A DNA stretch of 64,000 bases, taken from Saprospiraceae bacterium (GTDB lineage Bacteria; Bacteroidota; Bacteroidia; Chitinophagales; Saprospiraceae). This document shows positions 39,812 through 49,176 of the stretch, piece by piece (position 1 is the first letter of the stretch; each line of letters starts with the position of its first letter). A program made the position numbers and the translations under genes. The stretch is from assembly GCA_016715245.1 (NCBI GenBank), contig JADKAS010000005.1:124001-188000 (forward strand). Reading direction: 5' to 3'. The notes beneath the pieces are model-generated. The model saw only the letters and a list, made by a program, of their open reading frames with translations, did not search any database and was not told the DNA's origin.

Positions 39812-40695
39812 TGCAAAATTTTCTGGTTTTCTTATGGCTGATCCTGTTAGCGGGTTGCAGTGGGCCAAAGGCATATTTCGAAACCGGAGAATTAAAAAAC
39901 ATTACCCCTGAAACTGTTTATTTTTCAAACTTATCAAGCAAGGCTGATCACTTTTTTTGGGATTTTGGCACAGGCATAAAAAGTACGGAAAAAAACCCTT
40001 CCTTTAGATACCTCACATCAGGCAGATATATTGTTAAACTGACCGCTTTTAAAAAAAAGAAAAAAAGCACTTTTTCAAAAGAGATTTTATTTGTTGCCCC
40101 CAGTGATTGTTTAATTGAAGTCAAGACCAGTAAAGGTTCTTTTCTAATAAAACTTCATGAAGAAACACCTTTACATAATGAAAATTTTCTTAAACTTATC
40201 CAACAGGAATTCTACACAGGAACCATTTTTCACAGGGTAATTAACGGATTTATGATTCAGGGAGGAGACCCTGAAACAAAACATCCTCAAAAAGATATTC
40301 GTTATGGTAATGGTGGTCCGGGTTATACCATTCCATCAGAAATTCATGACAAACATTTTCATATCAAGGGCGCATTGGCCGCTGCCAGAATCAGTGATGA
40401 ATTCAACCTTAAAAAAGAATCTTCAGGGTCACAGTTTTATATCGTTCATGGAAGACCAGTAGATAAATTGCAATTAAAAATTTTTGAAAGTCAAAAAAAC
40501 ATATATTATAACATAAATGTTTCTGATATATATGAAACTAACGGAGGAGCTCCTCAATTAGATATGGAATATACCGTATTCGGACAGGTCATTGAAGGGC
40601 TGGACATTATTGATGCAATAGCATCCAGTCCTACGGATTCATATGACAGACCAAAGGAAAATATATCAATAATTTCAATAACAGTAATAAAATAA
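39811..40695 (+). CDS. PKD-domain plus cyclophilin fusion lipoprotein
   Basis: A 294-aa lipoprotein with signal MQNFLVFLWLILLAGCSGPK. Residues about 25-95 form a PKD-like Ig domain (PETVYFSNLSSKADHFFWDF, KNPSFRYLTSGRYIVKLTAF), and the rest is a cyclophilin with IFHRVINGFMIQGGDPETKH, GGPGYTIPSEIHDKHF, SSGSQFYIVHGRPVDK and YTVFGQVIEGLDIIDAI. Active-site Arg, Gln and Phe are kept. The PKD domain is absent from the upstream paralog, so a duplication followed by domain addition or loss is likely. The ATG overlaps the previous stop (ATAATG), so translation is coupled. Confidence 0.92.
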   Translation: MQNFLVFLWLILLAGCSGPKAYFETGELKNITPETVYFSNLSSKADHFFWDFGTGIKSTEKNPSFRYLTSGRYIVKLTAFKKKKKSTFSKEILFVAPSDCLIEVKTSKGSFLIKLHEETPLHNENFLKLIQQEFYTGTIFHRVINGFMIQGGDPETKHPQKDIRYGNGGPGYTIPSEIHDKHFHIKGALAAARISDEFNLKKESSGSQFYIVHGRPVDKLQLKIFESQKNIYYNINVSDIYETNGGAPQLDMEYTVFGQVIEGLDIIDAIASSPTDSYDRPKENISIISITVIK

Positions 40696-40702
40696 ATCAG
40701 AT

Positions 40703-41440
40703 ATGGAAGTTCTCGGGATAGATGTCGGCGCTACCGGTATAAAAGGGAGTATTGTAGATCTTTCAACAGGAACGCTGATAGGAGAAAAAGTGAAAATGAA
40801 AACTCCCAGTCCGGCAACTCCGGATTCTATTACTTCAAGTATTAAACAAATGATTGATGTTTTGCAGTGGACTGATAAACCTGTGGGTATTGGATTTCCT
40901 TCTATAGTAAAAGAAGGTGTTTGCTGGAGTGCCAGTAATATTGATACAGAATTTATTGGTTTTCCTATCCAGGACCATTTGGAAAAAGTTTTAAATACCA
41001 AAGTAAAAGTGGTGAATGACGCTGATGCCGCAGGTATTGCTGAAATGACTTTTGGTAAAGGAAAAACTTTGTCTGACAAACTGGTAATTTTTATTACCTT
41101 GGGTACCGGTATTGGATCAGCTATATTTTACAAAGGGGTACTGGTTCCAAACTCAGAACTTGGTCATCTGTTTTATAAAAAAAGTGTTTTTGAAAAATAT
41201 GCTTCCAATTCAGCAAGAGAATTAAAAGGATTGGGCTGGAAATCGTGGGCAAAAGAATTGAATGTATATTTACAACATTTAAATCATCTTTTTAGTCCTG
41301 ATGTTATCTTAATAGGCGGTGGCGTCAGCAAACAATTTGATAAATACAAACCATATTTGAATGTAGAGTGTATGGTCGAAACAGCACAACTTTTAAACGA
41401 CGCCGGAATTATTGGCTCTGCCATGTCTCTGCGTTCATAG
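40703..41440 (+). CDS. ppgK: ROK-family kinase, probable polyphosphate glucokinase
   Basis: Phosphorylates glucose, probably with polyphosphate or ATP. The 245-aa protein shows the ATP/phosphate loop LGIDVGATGIKGSIVDL at the start, GIGFPSIVKEGVCWSASNID, VVNDADAAGIAEMTFG with the catalytic aspartate, and ITLGTGIGSAIFYKGVLVPN. The ELGHLFYKKS segment with glutamate and histidine matches the ROK substrate pocket. Short length and sequence pattern fit PpgK. No zinc-binding CxCG cluster is seen, as expected for PpgK and unlike NagC-type ROK regulators. It is the last gene of the PPIase operon. Confidence 0.85.
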   Translation: MEVLGIDVGATGIKGSIVDLSTGTLIGEKVKMKTPSPATPDSITSSIKQMIDVLQWTDKPVGIGFPSIVKEGVCWSASNIDTEFIGFPIQDHLEKVLNTKVKVVNDADAAGIAEMTFGKGKTLSDKLVIFITLGTGIGSAIFYKGVLVPNSELGHLFYKKSVFEKYASNSARELKGLGWKSWAKELNVYLQHLNHLFSPDVILIGGGVSKQFDKYKPYLNVECMVETAQLLNDAGIIGSAMSLRS

Positions 41441-41513
41441 ACTTTCTTTTGATATTTACATACAAAAACATTTACCAACACGTTACTATACTTTATTAAG
41501 TTAAATCAAGCAA

Positions 41514-42368
41514 ATGCAAAAATTTATTCTGCTTTTTCTATTTCTTTTTATAATTAGTGTTCAATTTATGAACGCCCAAAAACTTGGAATCCGCGCCGGA
41601 TTGAACTATTCAAAATTCCAGGGACCTGTCGAAACCGGAGTAAATGAAAAAAATATTTTGACCAATGGTTTTCATTTTGGTTTTACCTATGCCTACCCTA
41701 TAATAGAAAATCTTTCTGTCAGAGGAGAATTAATGTATTCACAACTTGGAAATAAACTTGAATATGATGGTGAGTCATATTATAAAATCCGATATGACGG
41801 AGGCATAATTAATGAAAAAGGGAACTCCATAATAGACTTAAAAGTAACTAATAATTATATAGGTCTTCCTGTAATGCTTCAATATACTTATAAAAAATTT
41901 GAAGTTTCATTTGGTGGATACTTCAATTATTTAATACAATCAAAAGGCAGCGGAACACAGAGATTTAAAAGTTACGATAAACCGGATGAAATCTTTATGA
42001 AACAAACTCTTGACCATAATTACAAAAAAGACGAAGCAGGCAGTGGCTCACTGACAGGACCGGCAATTATTATAAATGACAAAAGTTTATTTTTATTTAA
42101 AAACACCGGAGCTTATTATCAATTTTCAAGTGCAGAAAAAAGTGGAAATCTTTACAACAACATTGATTACGGTTTGACAGGAGGATTGTCCTATTTTTTT
42201 ACAAAGGGCTTTTTTATGGGTTTACGATATGATTATGGGTTGACTGATTTGACAAATGATCGAATGGACCCATCCAGAAAATCATTGGATGAAAACGACG
42301 AATTTATATTTAAAAATGATTTTGACCGGCATATTTCGCTTCAGATTTCTTTGGGATTCAGATTTTAA
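41514..42368 (+). CDS. Outer-membrane beta-barrel protein (PorT-like family)
   Basis: A 284-aa exported protein with signal MQKFILLFLFLFIISVQFMN. The body shows amphipathic strands: LGIRAGLNYSKFQGP at the N-terminus (typical of the outer-membrane b-barrel 2 family), YPIIENLSVRGELMYSQLGN, FEVSFGGYFNYLIQS and GLSYFFTKGFFMGLRYDYGL, ending in an aromatic (LGFRF), as barrel proteins do. Such proteins are common in Bacteroidota and usually lack a known function; one member, PorT, assists T9SS assembly. The gene is followed by a strong terminator. Confidence 0.8.
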   Translation: MQKFILLFLFLFIISVQFMNAQKLGIRAGLNYSKFQGPVETGVNEKNILTNGFHFGFTYAYPIIENLSVRGELMYSQLGNKLEYDGESYYKIRYDGGIINEKGNSIIDLKVTNNYIGLPVMLQYTYKKFEVSFGGYFNYLIQSKGSGTQRFKSYDKPDEIFMKQTLDHNYKKDEAGSGSLTGPAIIINDKSLFLFKNTGAYYQFSSAEKSGNLYNNIDYGLTGGLSYFFTKGFFMGLRYDYGLTDLTNDRMDPSRKSLDENDEFIFKNDFDRHISLQISLGFRF

Positions 42369-42502
42369 TCAGAGTTCTCCTGGAGTCACCAAAGCCTTGG
42401 TAATCATTTGATTTTCAAAGCTTTTTTTAAAATTGTTTTAAGGTACACAGGTATTGCACAGGTAAAACTAATATTAAATTATATAAATTCATGAATATTA
42501 TA

Positions 42503-42539
42503 AAAGAAGAGCAATGTATATTATCCATTGCTCTTCTTT
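42503..42539. terminator. Bidirectional terminator between convergent genes
   Basis: A perfect 14-bp inverted repeat, AAAGAAGAGCAATG and its complement, with a nine-base loop. A T-rich stretch follows on the plus strand and the mirrored side is A-rich, so it can end transcription of both the barrel gene and the convergent M23 gene. Confidence 0.85.
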
Positions 42540-42560
42540 GTTTTGTAAAAAATATGGATA

Positions 42561-45500
42561 TTATTCTATTTTTATTAGTTTATATACCTTTTCAGTTGCA
42601 TTATTTTTCACGATGGCGTTGTATAAACCTCCTGGGAGATATTCGAATTCTTTAAGGTATAATTCATTAGGACCTATGGAAACCGACAAATCACTTTCAA
42701 AAACAATTTGACCCAATGCATTTATCAATATTACTTTAATGTTTTGATCCCTAACTGATTCATATTGCAAGTTGATTCCTGCTTTGAATGGATTGGGATA
42801 AAATTTTACATACTCATCGTTCATAGCATATTTCGGGTTATCAAATATTATTTCCGGTTCAAAATTACCAAAAACACCTTGTTTAAGTTGTGGAATGCCT
42901 TCAATAGAAATGGTATCTCCAAAAATACATGAATCAACAGATAATGAATCAAAATTATTAAAATAGGAACTATCAATTTCAAAACCCGCAAAAACTATTT
43001 TTTCGATTGCATCGGTGGCAACATGTGTTAAAATCCTGTCTTCTTCACTTTCGATGACCTTATATTTGATAATGGTACCTGTCCAATCATACCAAATAAA
43101 AATGGTTTTGGTCCAATCTTCTGAGACAATGGTATCACCTGCAATAACTATACTACCGTTCAGATCTCCTCCTACCATCCATTGATTTGAATTCCATTTG
43201 GATATGGTTTTTATTTTGAAGGGTCTTGAAAGGCTTATTTCAAACGGTGGATACGCATTTGAAGCAAATCTGACAATTTCATATTGTCCGCTGACAATTT
43301 TTGTGGCATATTCGTCAGGACCAAAATTCCAAACTTTGGTATATGTTTGTCCTCTGTTTTCATTCGGAATTAAAAGAGGTAGGGGCGTAAGGTTGATTTT
43401 GTCAAAAACGTACATGTAATATTTCTGTTCACTAACCTTGTATCCTATCAGTGTCCAGATACCTTGTTTGTTTAACGGACCACAAGAAACAAATACGATA
43501 TCGTTGTACCATTGCGTAAAAGAATGTCCACTTGCGTCAATAGTCGTAATAAATGATCTGATAATACTATCAGTACCAAAATAATACACAGTTTTTGTGC
43601 TGTCATACCTTACGTGCTTAACCCAGTCCCAGTGGATTTCATGATGGGTGAATTCCTTTACAGAGCCGTGGAGTGTATCAAAAGAAATTTTAAAAGAATA
43701 AATACTATCAATTTCTTCTTTTCCAACAAATAGTCCAAAATTATGATAAGTTGAGTCATATACCAAGTCAATATTAACGTCCTTGCATGTAATATTTTCC
43801 GAATCATCTTCCCCTACTAAGTTATTGATGGTATATTTCATTTCTAGTGTAGGACAACCTCCTGCGCCTTCTAATTCAAATATGTAATCTCCTGAAGGTT
43901 TGTCAATAAATGGGTTCGGTGCTATGTGTATTGAATTTAGACCTTCTATCAATGAAATATTTTCATTATGAATTGGATTTACTAAATCATCAGGTCCATA
44001 AATATACAGCCATCTGTTTTGAACAATAGGTGAATAACAATTAAATGTAATATCTTCGGTTTCCTGATTAAAATCTTCAGGCAAAATATTGAAGTTAACC
44101 GGACAAAAAGAATCATCAAGTGTTTTAACGCTATTTGGGCAATTACCACTATTTTTCAATTCAAATTTAAACATTTGACCTTCATAAGCCTCTGTATTAA
44201 AATGATATCTTATTAAGACGCCTTGTGAACTAACTGGGTGACTCTGAAGAATAGTATTATTTTCATCTGTTATAATAAAATTATGAGACCAACTTCCCGG
44301 ATCAATAATTATTTCAATTATTTTACCTATTTTAGTTACTTTTAATATTTGACCACATTCAAGAGTTTTTGGTGAATTGTATAAATTCCATTTTACCAAT
44401 CTAAACCAATTGACATACATGTTTTCAACCAGATAACTCTCAGGAAACATATATTCCTTGCTAAAAATACAACCTCCATTATCCTGATCAATCATGCCAA
44501 ATGAAAAATATGCATATTCTTTTTCATCATCATCTCTAGCTACCCAAGCAGCGGTACTCAAAAATGCGTTTGGTGAAACGATTTCTTCATGATTTTCGAC
44601 AATTCCAGTTGGAAAAGCTTTGTGCCTTATCAATTTGCCCCCTATACATGGTTCACCATTATTGTTTGGTATGTAATGGAATTTTTTAAAAAGTTTATCA
44701 TAATCATTTAAACTATGTTCATTACAAAAAAAGGACTCTTTATATAAATTTCTAACAGGAGGTATTACATCAGTGTTACAATCCTTACACGGTAAATTTG
44801 CGACACCTAATCTACCAAAAGAAGGTAAATTTTTATGCCTAATTCCCACTACATCTTTTTTGTCACCCAATCTGAAATCAACAGTTCTGGAACAACCGTC
44901 ATTTCTACGAATTGTAATTGTTTTTATTCCACCATCAAAATCACTTTCACGCAAATGATACCATTTATTTTTTACTCTCGTACTATTACTACTACAATTC
45001 CTGTATACTCTTGAGGTTTCATTACCATCGGGCCATGTTATTGTATAATCCTGACAAGCAGCTAAAGCATCATTTTTTATTCTAATTTTACTTTTATATT
45101 TAAACACGCCTGTTTCAAACTCACATGCTTTATAAAGTTCTAAATCAAATTTACCGGGATTATCACGAATTGATATTATATCATAAATTTTCATTATAGG
45201 TGAACATGATGCACAGGTGTACAATTCTGAACTTGCAGAATTATTACACTCATCAACAGCATGCACATAATACGGAGTCATGGATACTGGAACATTATAA
45301 AAGAAGGCATAACCTCTTTCGTTGGTTAATTCAGTGATTGTATAGGTTCCTGTAAATAAACCATTACTTAATGTAACAGTAATAGGTAATTTATAGTTTG
45401 CAACATCATTAAGGACGCTACCAATTAATATTTTAATGTCCTTGGGACATCCCGTAGAGCAGTTAGAATAATTACCTGAAGACCCAGGTGAACAATTCAT

Positions 45501-48500
45501 TAATGTTTGACCAATTGTCAATTCCCTTCCACAAATATCAGAAATTAACGTAAACCGCTTTTCATTGCTACAACCAGTAAGTGGGTCAAATACTACAACT
45601 TTGTAATACCCTGACGACAATCCTATTAGGTCTTTCTCATTCGAATAAAAATTATTATTTTTAGTCCAGGTATATTCAAAATCCTGCGAACCACCATAAA
45701 CATTCAATAATATGGATCCGTTACTTGGTGGAGGGCTTGAGTTTTGGCCTGTTGGATGAGTTATGGCTCCATTAATTTCCATAACCGGATATTGCAATCC
45801 CGTTAATGTCCAGATTAAACAACCATTCGGGTCTTCAAAAGTTAAAAAATATAATCCTCCGTTTATATTATTAAACGTTACAGAGTTTTCCATTACTGTC
45901 TGACTTTGTATTCCTATACCAACAGTCAAAGGTCTTAAACCGCCTTCAAAATCAACCGTTATTGAGCCATTGACTTCATCTGGTGTACAACCAACATTTT
46001 CCTGGGTTTGTTGATTTGTTATTTGAAGTGGTTTTGGAATATTAAACTGTAAACTTCCTGTGGCACAAGAAAAATTTGTTGTCGAAATTTCATAATCACC
46101 ATCAGATAAATTTTCAAGAGCTGCACCATTATATCCAGCAAATATTTGTTTAAAAGTTTTTACACCATTTTCAATTTTGTATAAAAACATTATGAAATTT
46201 TGTTGTAAAGAAAAATTATTCAACCTGATTTTATACAGTTTTGTGATACAATCCATAGATATTTCTCCTGTAAAAGTAATATTTTCTGTTCCCGGAACTA
46301 CAAATACATTTGATGCAGAACACCCATTCGCATCAGTTACTGTGACACCATAAAAACCAGTTCGTAAATTTTCACGTGACATTCCTGTAATATTATCCCC
46401 CCAAATTGCAGTGAATGGTTCAACCCCTCCGGTAGTTGAAAGGTTGATTGATCCATTTGGAGTATTCAGGTTGCAATTAGAATTTGGTGATACTGTAGCC
46501 GTAACATCAAAATTTCTTTCTGTTACTTCAAAACACCGTTGAACAGAGCAGTTATTAAGGGAACCATCTATCGAAATTGTCACGCAATTTTGACCAGGTG
46601 ACAAATTATAAACTGATGAATAATCAAATCCAGATAATCCGTGTGACCATTGATAAAAAAATTGAGAAGATTCCTGTTCATCCAACGTCACATTAAGATT
46701 TATCTCACCATTGTTTTGTCCACATTCAGAAGGTATATTGTCTTCATAAACATTTACAACATCTGCAATATCTTCAATAGAAAATAATAAACTCTTCTTA
46801 CATCCATTGGTTGTTGTTACTGTGACACTATGGTTCCCTGTTGGCAATTCTGCCCAAACAAAATTCCAGTTCGGGTGATGACTCCAGGAATAATTATAAT
46901 TTTGCCCTATTGGATCCACTGCTAAGGTTATTCTCCCATTTTGAGGTCCTAGGTTACTACAACCAGGGTAAATTGTTGGTGTAATTATAATAGAATTGTC
47001 TTCAAAATCACTTGCTTCGACAAAAACACACCCTTCCCTGGTGCAACAATCATCACCAAATTCTCCATATAGTTTAAAACAAAACCTTTCAGGTTCACTT
47101 ACTTCTATGGTTGGATCGTTTGCAAAAGCCAATATTTCATCTCCATTTTCATCATACCACTTTAATTCAATCCTGTTGTCATAATTTTTAAGATCAATGC
47201 GCACTTGAGTACAATTGTAAAGAGATTTTTCTTCTTCTACGGTTTTAATTAAATCACATATTTCCTCACTTGCTGACCTTTGACACCCACTCATTTTGAC
47301 CTTAAATCTATCCTTTCCGATTTTAGAAGGATAATTATTCCAAGCCAATTTTGTTCTTTGATTAGTTTTTCTTGTTGGAATTTTGATTTGAAATTCAGGT
47401 AAGTTGAATTCTGCTATAATTCTGGTCATATCAGCAACATTGACAAGCTGATTGTTGGCCTGATCATTTCCTGTAATTTCCAATTCTAATTCATCTTGTT
47501 GGGTAATAAATAAAGTTTGTGATAAATCTGCCCTCCATATCATTTTTGAGTTTCCAACCTGGGTCATAATAGTTGAATTGCTAGGAAATTCTTGGTCTTT
47601 TTTCTTTATTTTATATCTCAACTGCTGAACAGGTTCTGAGGTATTGATTTCTATGAAGTACTTACTGGTAGGAGAAGGCAGACCTATTTTGTAATAATGC
47701 TCTGCATTCGACACATAGCCATCATCATTTTTATCAACAACACCCTCATCTTGTTTTCTTTCTATTTCGTAAAAAACGGTTGAGGTGCCCGGGTCTGAGC
47801 CAATTTTAAACTTGAAATCGGTGATAAAAGGTAGGAAGTTGTCGATATATATTGGTTGTGCATTACTATAAGTAATTCCATTAGAAGATGTTGTTGTTTT
47901 TACCCTGAAGTCATATAATCCATCATTGTACCTAGTATTCGACGGAATATCAGAATACAATGTAGGGTCACTATTTCCAGTCATATCATTTTTATGAATT
48001 CTTGAATAATAGTCAGTGAAATAATAATCGTCCCAGGGATTTCGGGCATTAGGACCTTCAGTTGCACCATTATAAGCATTTGAGTTAATGCCTGTTTTGC
48101 GCCAATCAGATTTGTTGACCGGATTTGAATGATTGACCATGGGTTCTCCAAGTCGTCCTCCTTCTGAAATAATGGCTTCTATTTTATCGCCTTTTATACG
48201 CTCCCAATCACTAATATATGATTTTTTAATCTGAAGTTCAACCTTGTCCATATCCATTAAATGACTATACCTGTAAGTATTATCAGCTTCACCAATCATA
48301 TAGGTGCGGGCCTTTATTTTGGTGGGATTTGTACCGGGATACTTCATCAATACGCCAACAGCTTCATTACTACCTTCACTTATTGCTGTGATTCTGTAAT
48401 CGGGTCGGTCTATATTGAGAAATTGGGCAGGGTCGCCATTTGGAGATGTCGGTAAGCTACCTGGTGAATTAGTATTGAAGGGCAAGGTGTTGAGGTGAAG

Positions 48501-49148
48501 ATGAGGAACAAACCTAAAACTTGGATTTCCGCCACTTTTGCCAAGAGGAATAAATATGTCTGTGGTATTTACCAGATTGGTGGTTGTATAATTAGTCCCG
48601 TTTACCATAAGTGTAGCTCCGCTTATTTGCCCGTATGTATGTCTGACAGGATTGCCCTGAGCATCTGTAAAATTTAGGTGCAATCCCCATTTTAAAAAAT
48701 TATTGTCTTCGCATCTTTTTAGGACAATTCTACTTCCAAACTCGTCATAAAATTGTTTATGCCAATCAAATACATGACCAAACAAAAGTGTATGGCTCCC
48801 GTTTCCTTCGTCATCATTAATATTTACTAACCCATATTTATATTCATCTGCTCCAAGAGTCAGCCTGTCAAAATCAGCGATGATGCCTGCCTGGGGGCTA
48901 ATGATTAAATCCCACACGTCGGCATGGCCGTCATTTTGAGCTGAATTAAAATCGATACCACCATGCCAATACGTCTGCCCTAAATTTCTGGGTCCGAAAT
49001 CATCAGCTACTGCATTTGTAGGCATGACCTGCGCATTTTGCAAAATATAACTTGTTTTTGAAAATTTTCTAACTGTAGGGGATTGGGCCATCATCTGTAT
49101 TGTAAAAATCAGACATAGCAATGCTATATGAAATTTTATATTTTTCAT
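42561..49148 (-). CDS. Giant secreted M23-peptidase-like protein with SprB repeats and type A T9SS signal
   Basis: A 2195-aa cell-surface protein. MKNIKFHIALLCLIFTIQMM is a signal peptide. Residues about 45-225 resemble a LytM/M23 peptidase with plausible zinc ligands H62 and D66 in WHGGIDFN, GH in LLFGHVF near 125, and H216-L-H218 in VPHLHLN, spread by an unusual insertion. Middle and C-terminal parts hold SprB-type repeats, e.g. GSINLSTTGGVEPFTAIWGD followed by GFYGVTVTDANGCSASNVFV, and LPTGNHSVTVTTTNGCKKSL. The last 80 residues are a type A sorting domain: YPNPFKAGINLQYES, NALGQIVFESDLSV, LPGGLYNAIVKN. It lies 28 bases after a lipoprotein gene, so the two form an operon. It may cut or bind peptidoglycan or a surface polymer. 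Confidence 0.88.
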   Translation of the reverse strand: MKNIKFHIALLCLIFTIQMMAQSPTVRKFSKTSYILQNAQVMPTNAVADDFGPRNLGQTYWHGGIDFNSAQNDGHADVWDLIISPQAGIIADFDRLTLGADEYKYGLVNINDDEGNGSHTLLFGHVFDWHKQFYDEFGSRIVLKRCEDNNFLKWGLHLNFTDAQGNPVRHTYGQISGATLMVNGTNYTTTNLVNTTDIFIPLGKSGGNPSFRFVPHLHLNTLPFNTNSPGSLPTSPNGDPAQFLNIDRPDYRITAISEGSNEAVGVLMKYPGTNPTKIKARTYMIGEADNTYRYSHLMDMDKVELQIKKSYISDWERIKGDKIEAIISEGGRLGEPMVNHSNPVNKSDWRKTGINSNAYNGATEGPNARNPWDDYYFTDYYSRIHKNDMTGNSDPTLYSDIPSNTRYNDGLYDFRVKTTTSSNGITYSNAQPIYIDNFLPFITDFKFKIGSDPGTSTVFYEIERKQDEGVVDKNDDGYVSNAEHYYKIGLPSPTSKYFIEINTSEPVQQLRYKIKKKDQEFPSNSTIMTQVGNSKMIWRADLSQTLFITQQDELELEITGNDQANNQLVNVADMTRIIAEFNLPEFQIKIPTRKTNQRTKLAWNNYPSKIGKDRFKVKMSGCQRSASEEICDLIKTVEEEKSLYNCTQVRIDLKNYDNRIELKWYDENGDEILAFANDPTIEVSEPERFCFKLYGEFGDDCCTREGCVFVEASDFEDNSIIITPTIYPGCSNLGPQNGRITLAVDPIGQNYNYSWSHHPNWNFVWAELPTGNHSVTVTTTNGCKKSLLFSIEDIADVVNVYEDNIPSECGQNNGEINLNVTLDEQESSQFFYQWSHGLSGFDYSSVYNLSPGQNCVTISIDGSLNNCSVQRCFEVTERNFDVTATVSPNSNCNLNTPNGSINLSTTGGVEPFTAIWGDNITGMSRENLRTGFYGVTVTDANGCSASNVFVVPGTENITFTGEISMDCITKLYKIRLNNFSLQQNFIMFLYKIENGVKTFKQIFAGYNGAALENLSDGDYEISTTNFSCATGSLQFNIPKPLQITNQQTQENVGCTPDEVNGSITVDFEGGLRPLTVGIGIQSQTVMENSVTFNNINGGLYFLTFEDPNGCLIWTLTGLQYPVMEINGAITHPTGQNSSPPPSNGSILLNVYGGSQDFEYTWTKNNNFYSNEKDLIGLSSGYYKVVVFDPLTGCSNEKRFTLISDICGRELTIGQTLMNCSPGSSGNYSNCSTGCPKDIKILIGSVLNDVANYKLPITVTLSNGLFTGTYTITELTNERGYAFFYNVPVSMTPYYVHAVDECNNSASSELYTCASCSPIMKIYDIISIRDNPGKFDLELYKACEFETGVFKYKSKIRIKNDALAACQDYTITWPDGNETSRVYRNCSSNSTRVKNKWYHLRESDFDGGIKTITIRRNDGCSRTVDFRLGDKKDVVGIRHKNLPSFGRLGVANLPCKDCNTDVIPPVRNLYKESFFCNEHSLNDYDKLFKKFHYIPNNNGEPCIGGKLIRHKAFPTGIVENHEEIVSPNAFLSTAAWVARDDDEKEYAYFSFGMIDQDNGGCIFSKEYMFPESYLVENMYVNWFRLVKWNLYNSPKTLECGQILKVTKIGKIIEIIIDPGSWSHNFIITDENNTILQSHPVSSQGVLIRYHFNTEAYEGQMFKFELKNSGNCPNSVKTLDDSFCPVNFNILPEDFNQETEDITFNCYSPIVQNRWLYIYGPDDLVNPIHNENISLIEGLNSIHIAPNPFIDKPSGDYIFELEGAGGCPTLEMKYTINNLVGEDDSENITCKDVNIDLVYDSTYHNFGLFVGKEEIDSIYSFKISFDTLHGSVKEFTHHEIHWDWVKHVRYDSTKTVYYFGTDSIIRSFITTIDASGHSFTQWYNDIVFVSCGPLNKQGIWTLIGYKVSEQKYYMYVFDKINLTPLPLLIPNENRGQTYTKVWNFGPDEYATKIVSGQYEIVRFASNAYPPFEISLSRPFKIKTISKWNSNQWMVGGDLNGSIVIAGDTIVSEDWTKTIFIWYDWTGTIIKYKVIESEEDRILTHVATDAIEKIVFAGFEIDSSYFNNFDSLSVDSCIFGDTISIEGIPQLKQGVFGNFEPEIIFDNPKYAMNDEYVKFYPNPFKAGINLQYESVRDQNIKVILINALGQIVFESDLSVSIGPNELYLKEFEYLPGGLYNAIVKNNATEKVYKLIKIE

Positions 49149-49176
49149 TTTTATATTTTAAAAAAGTTTTATAATT

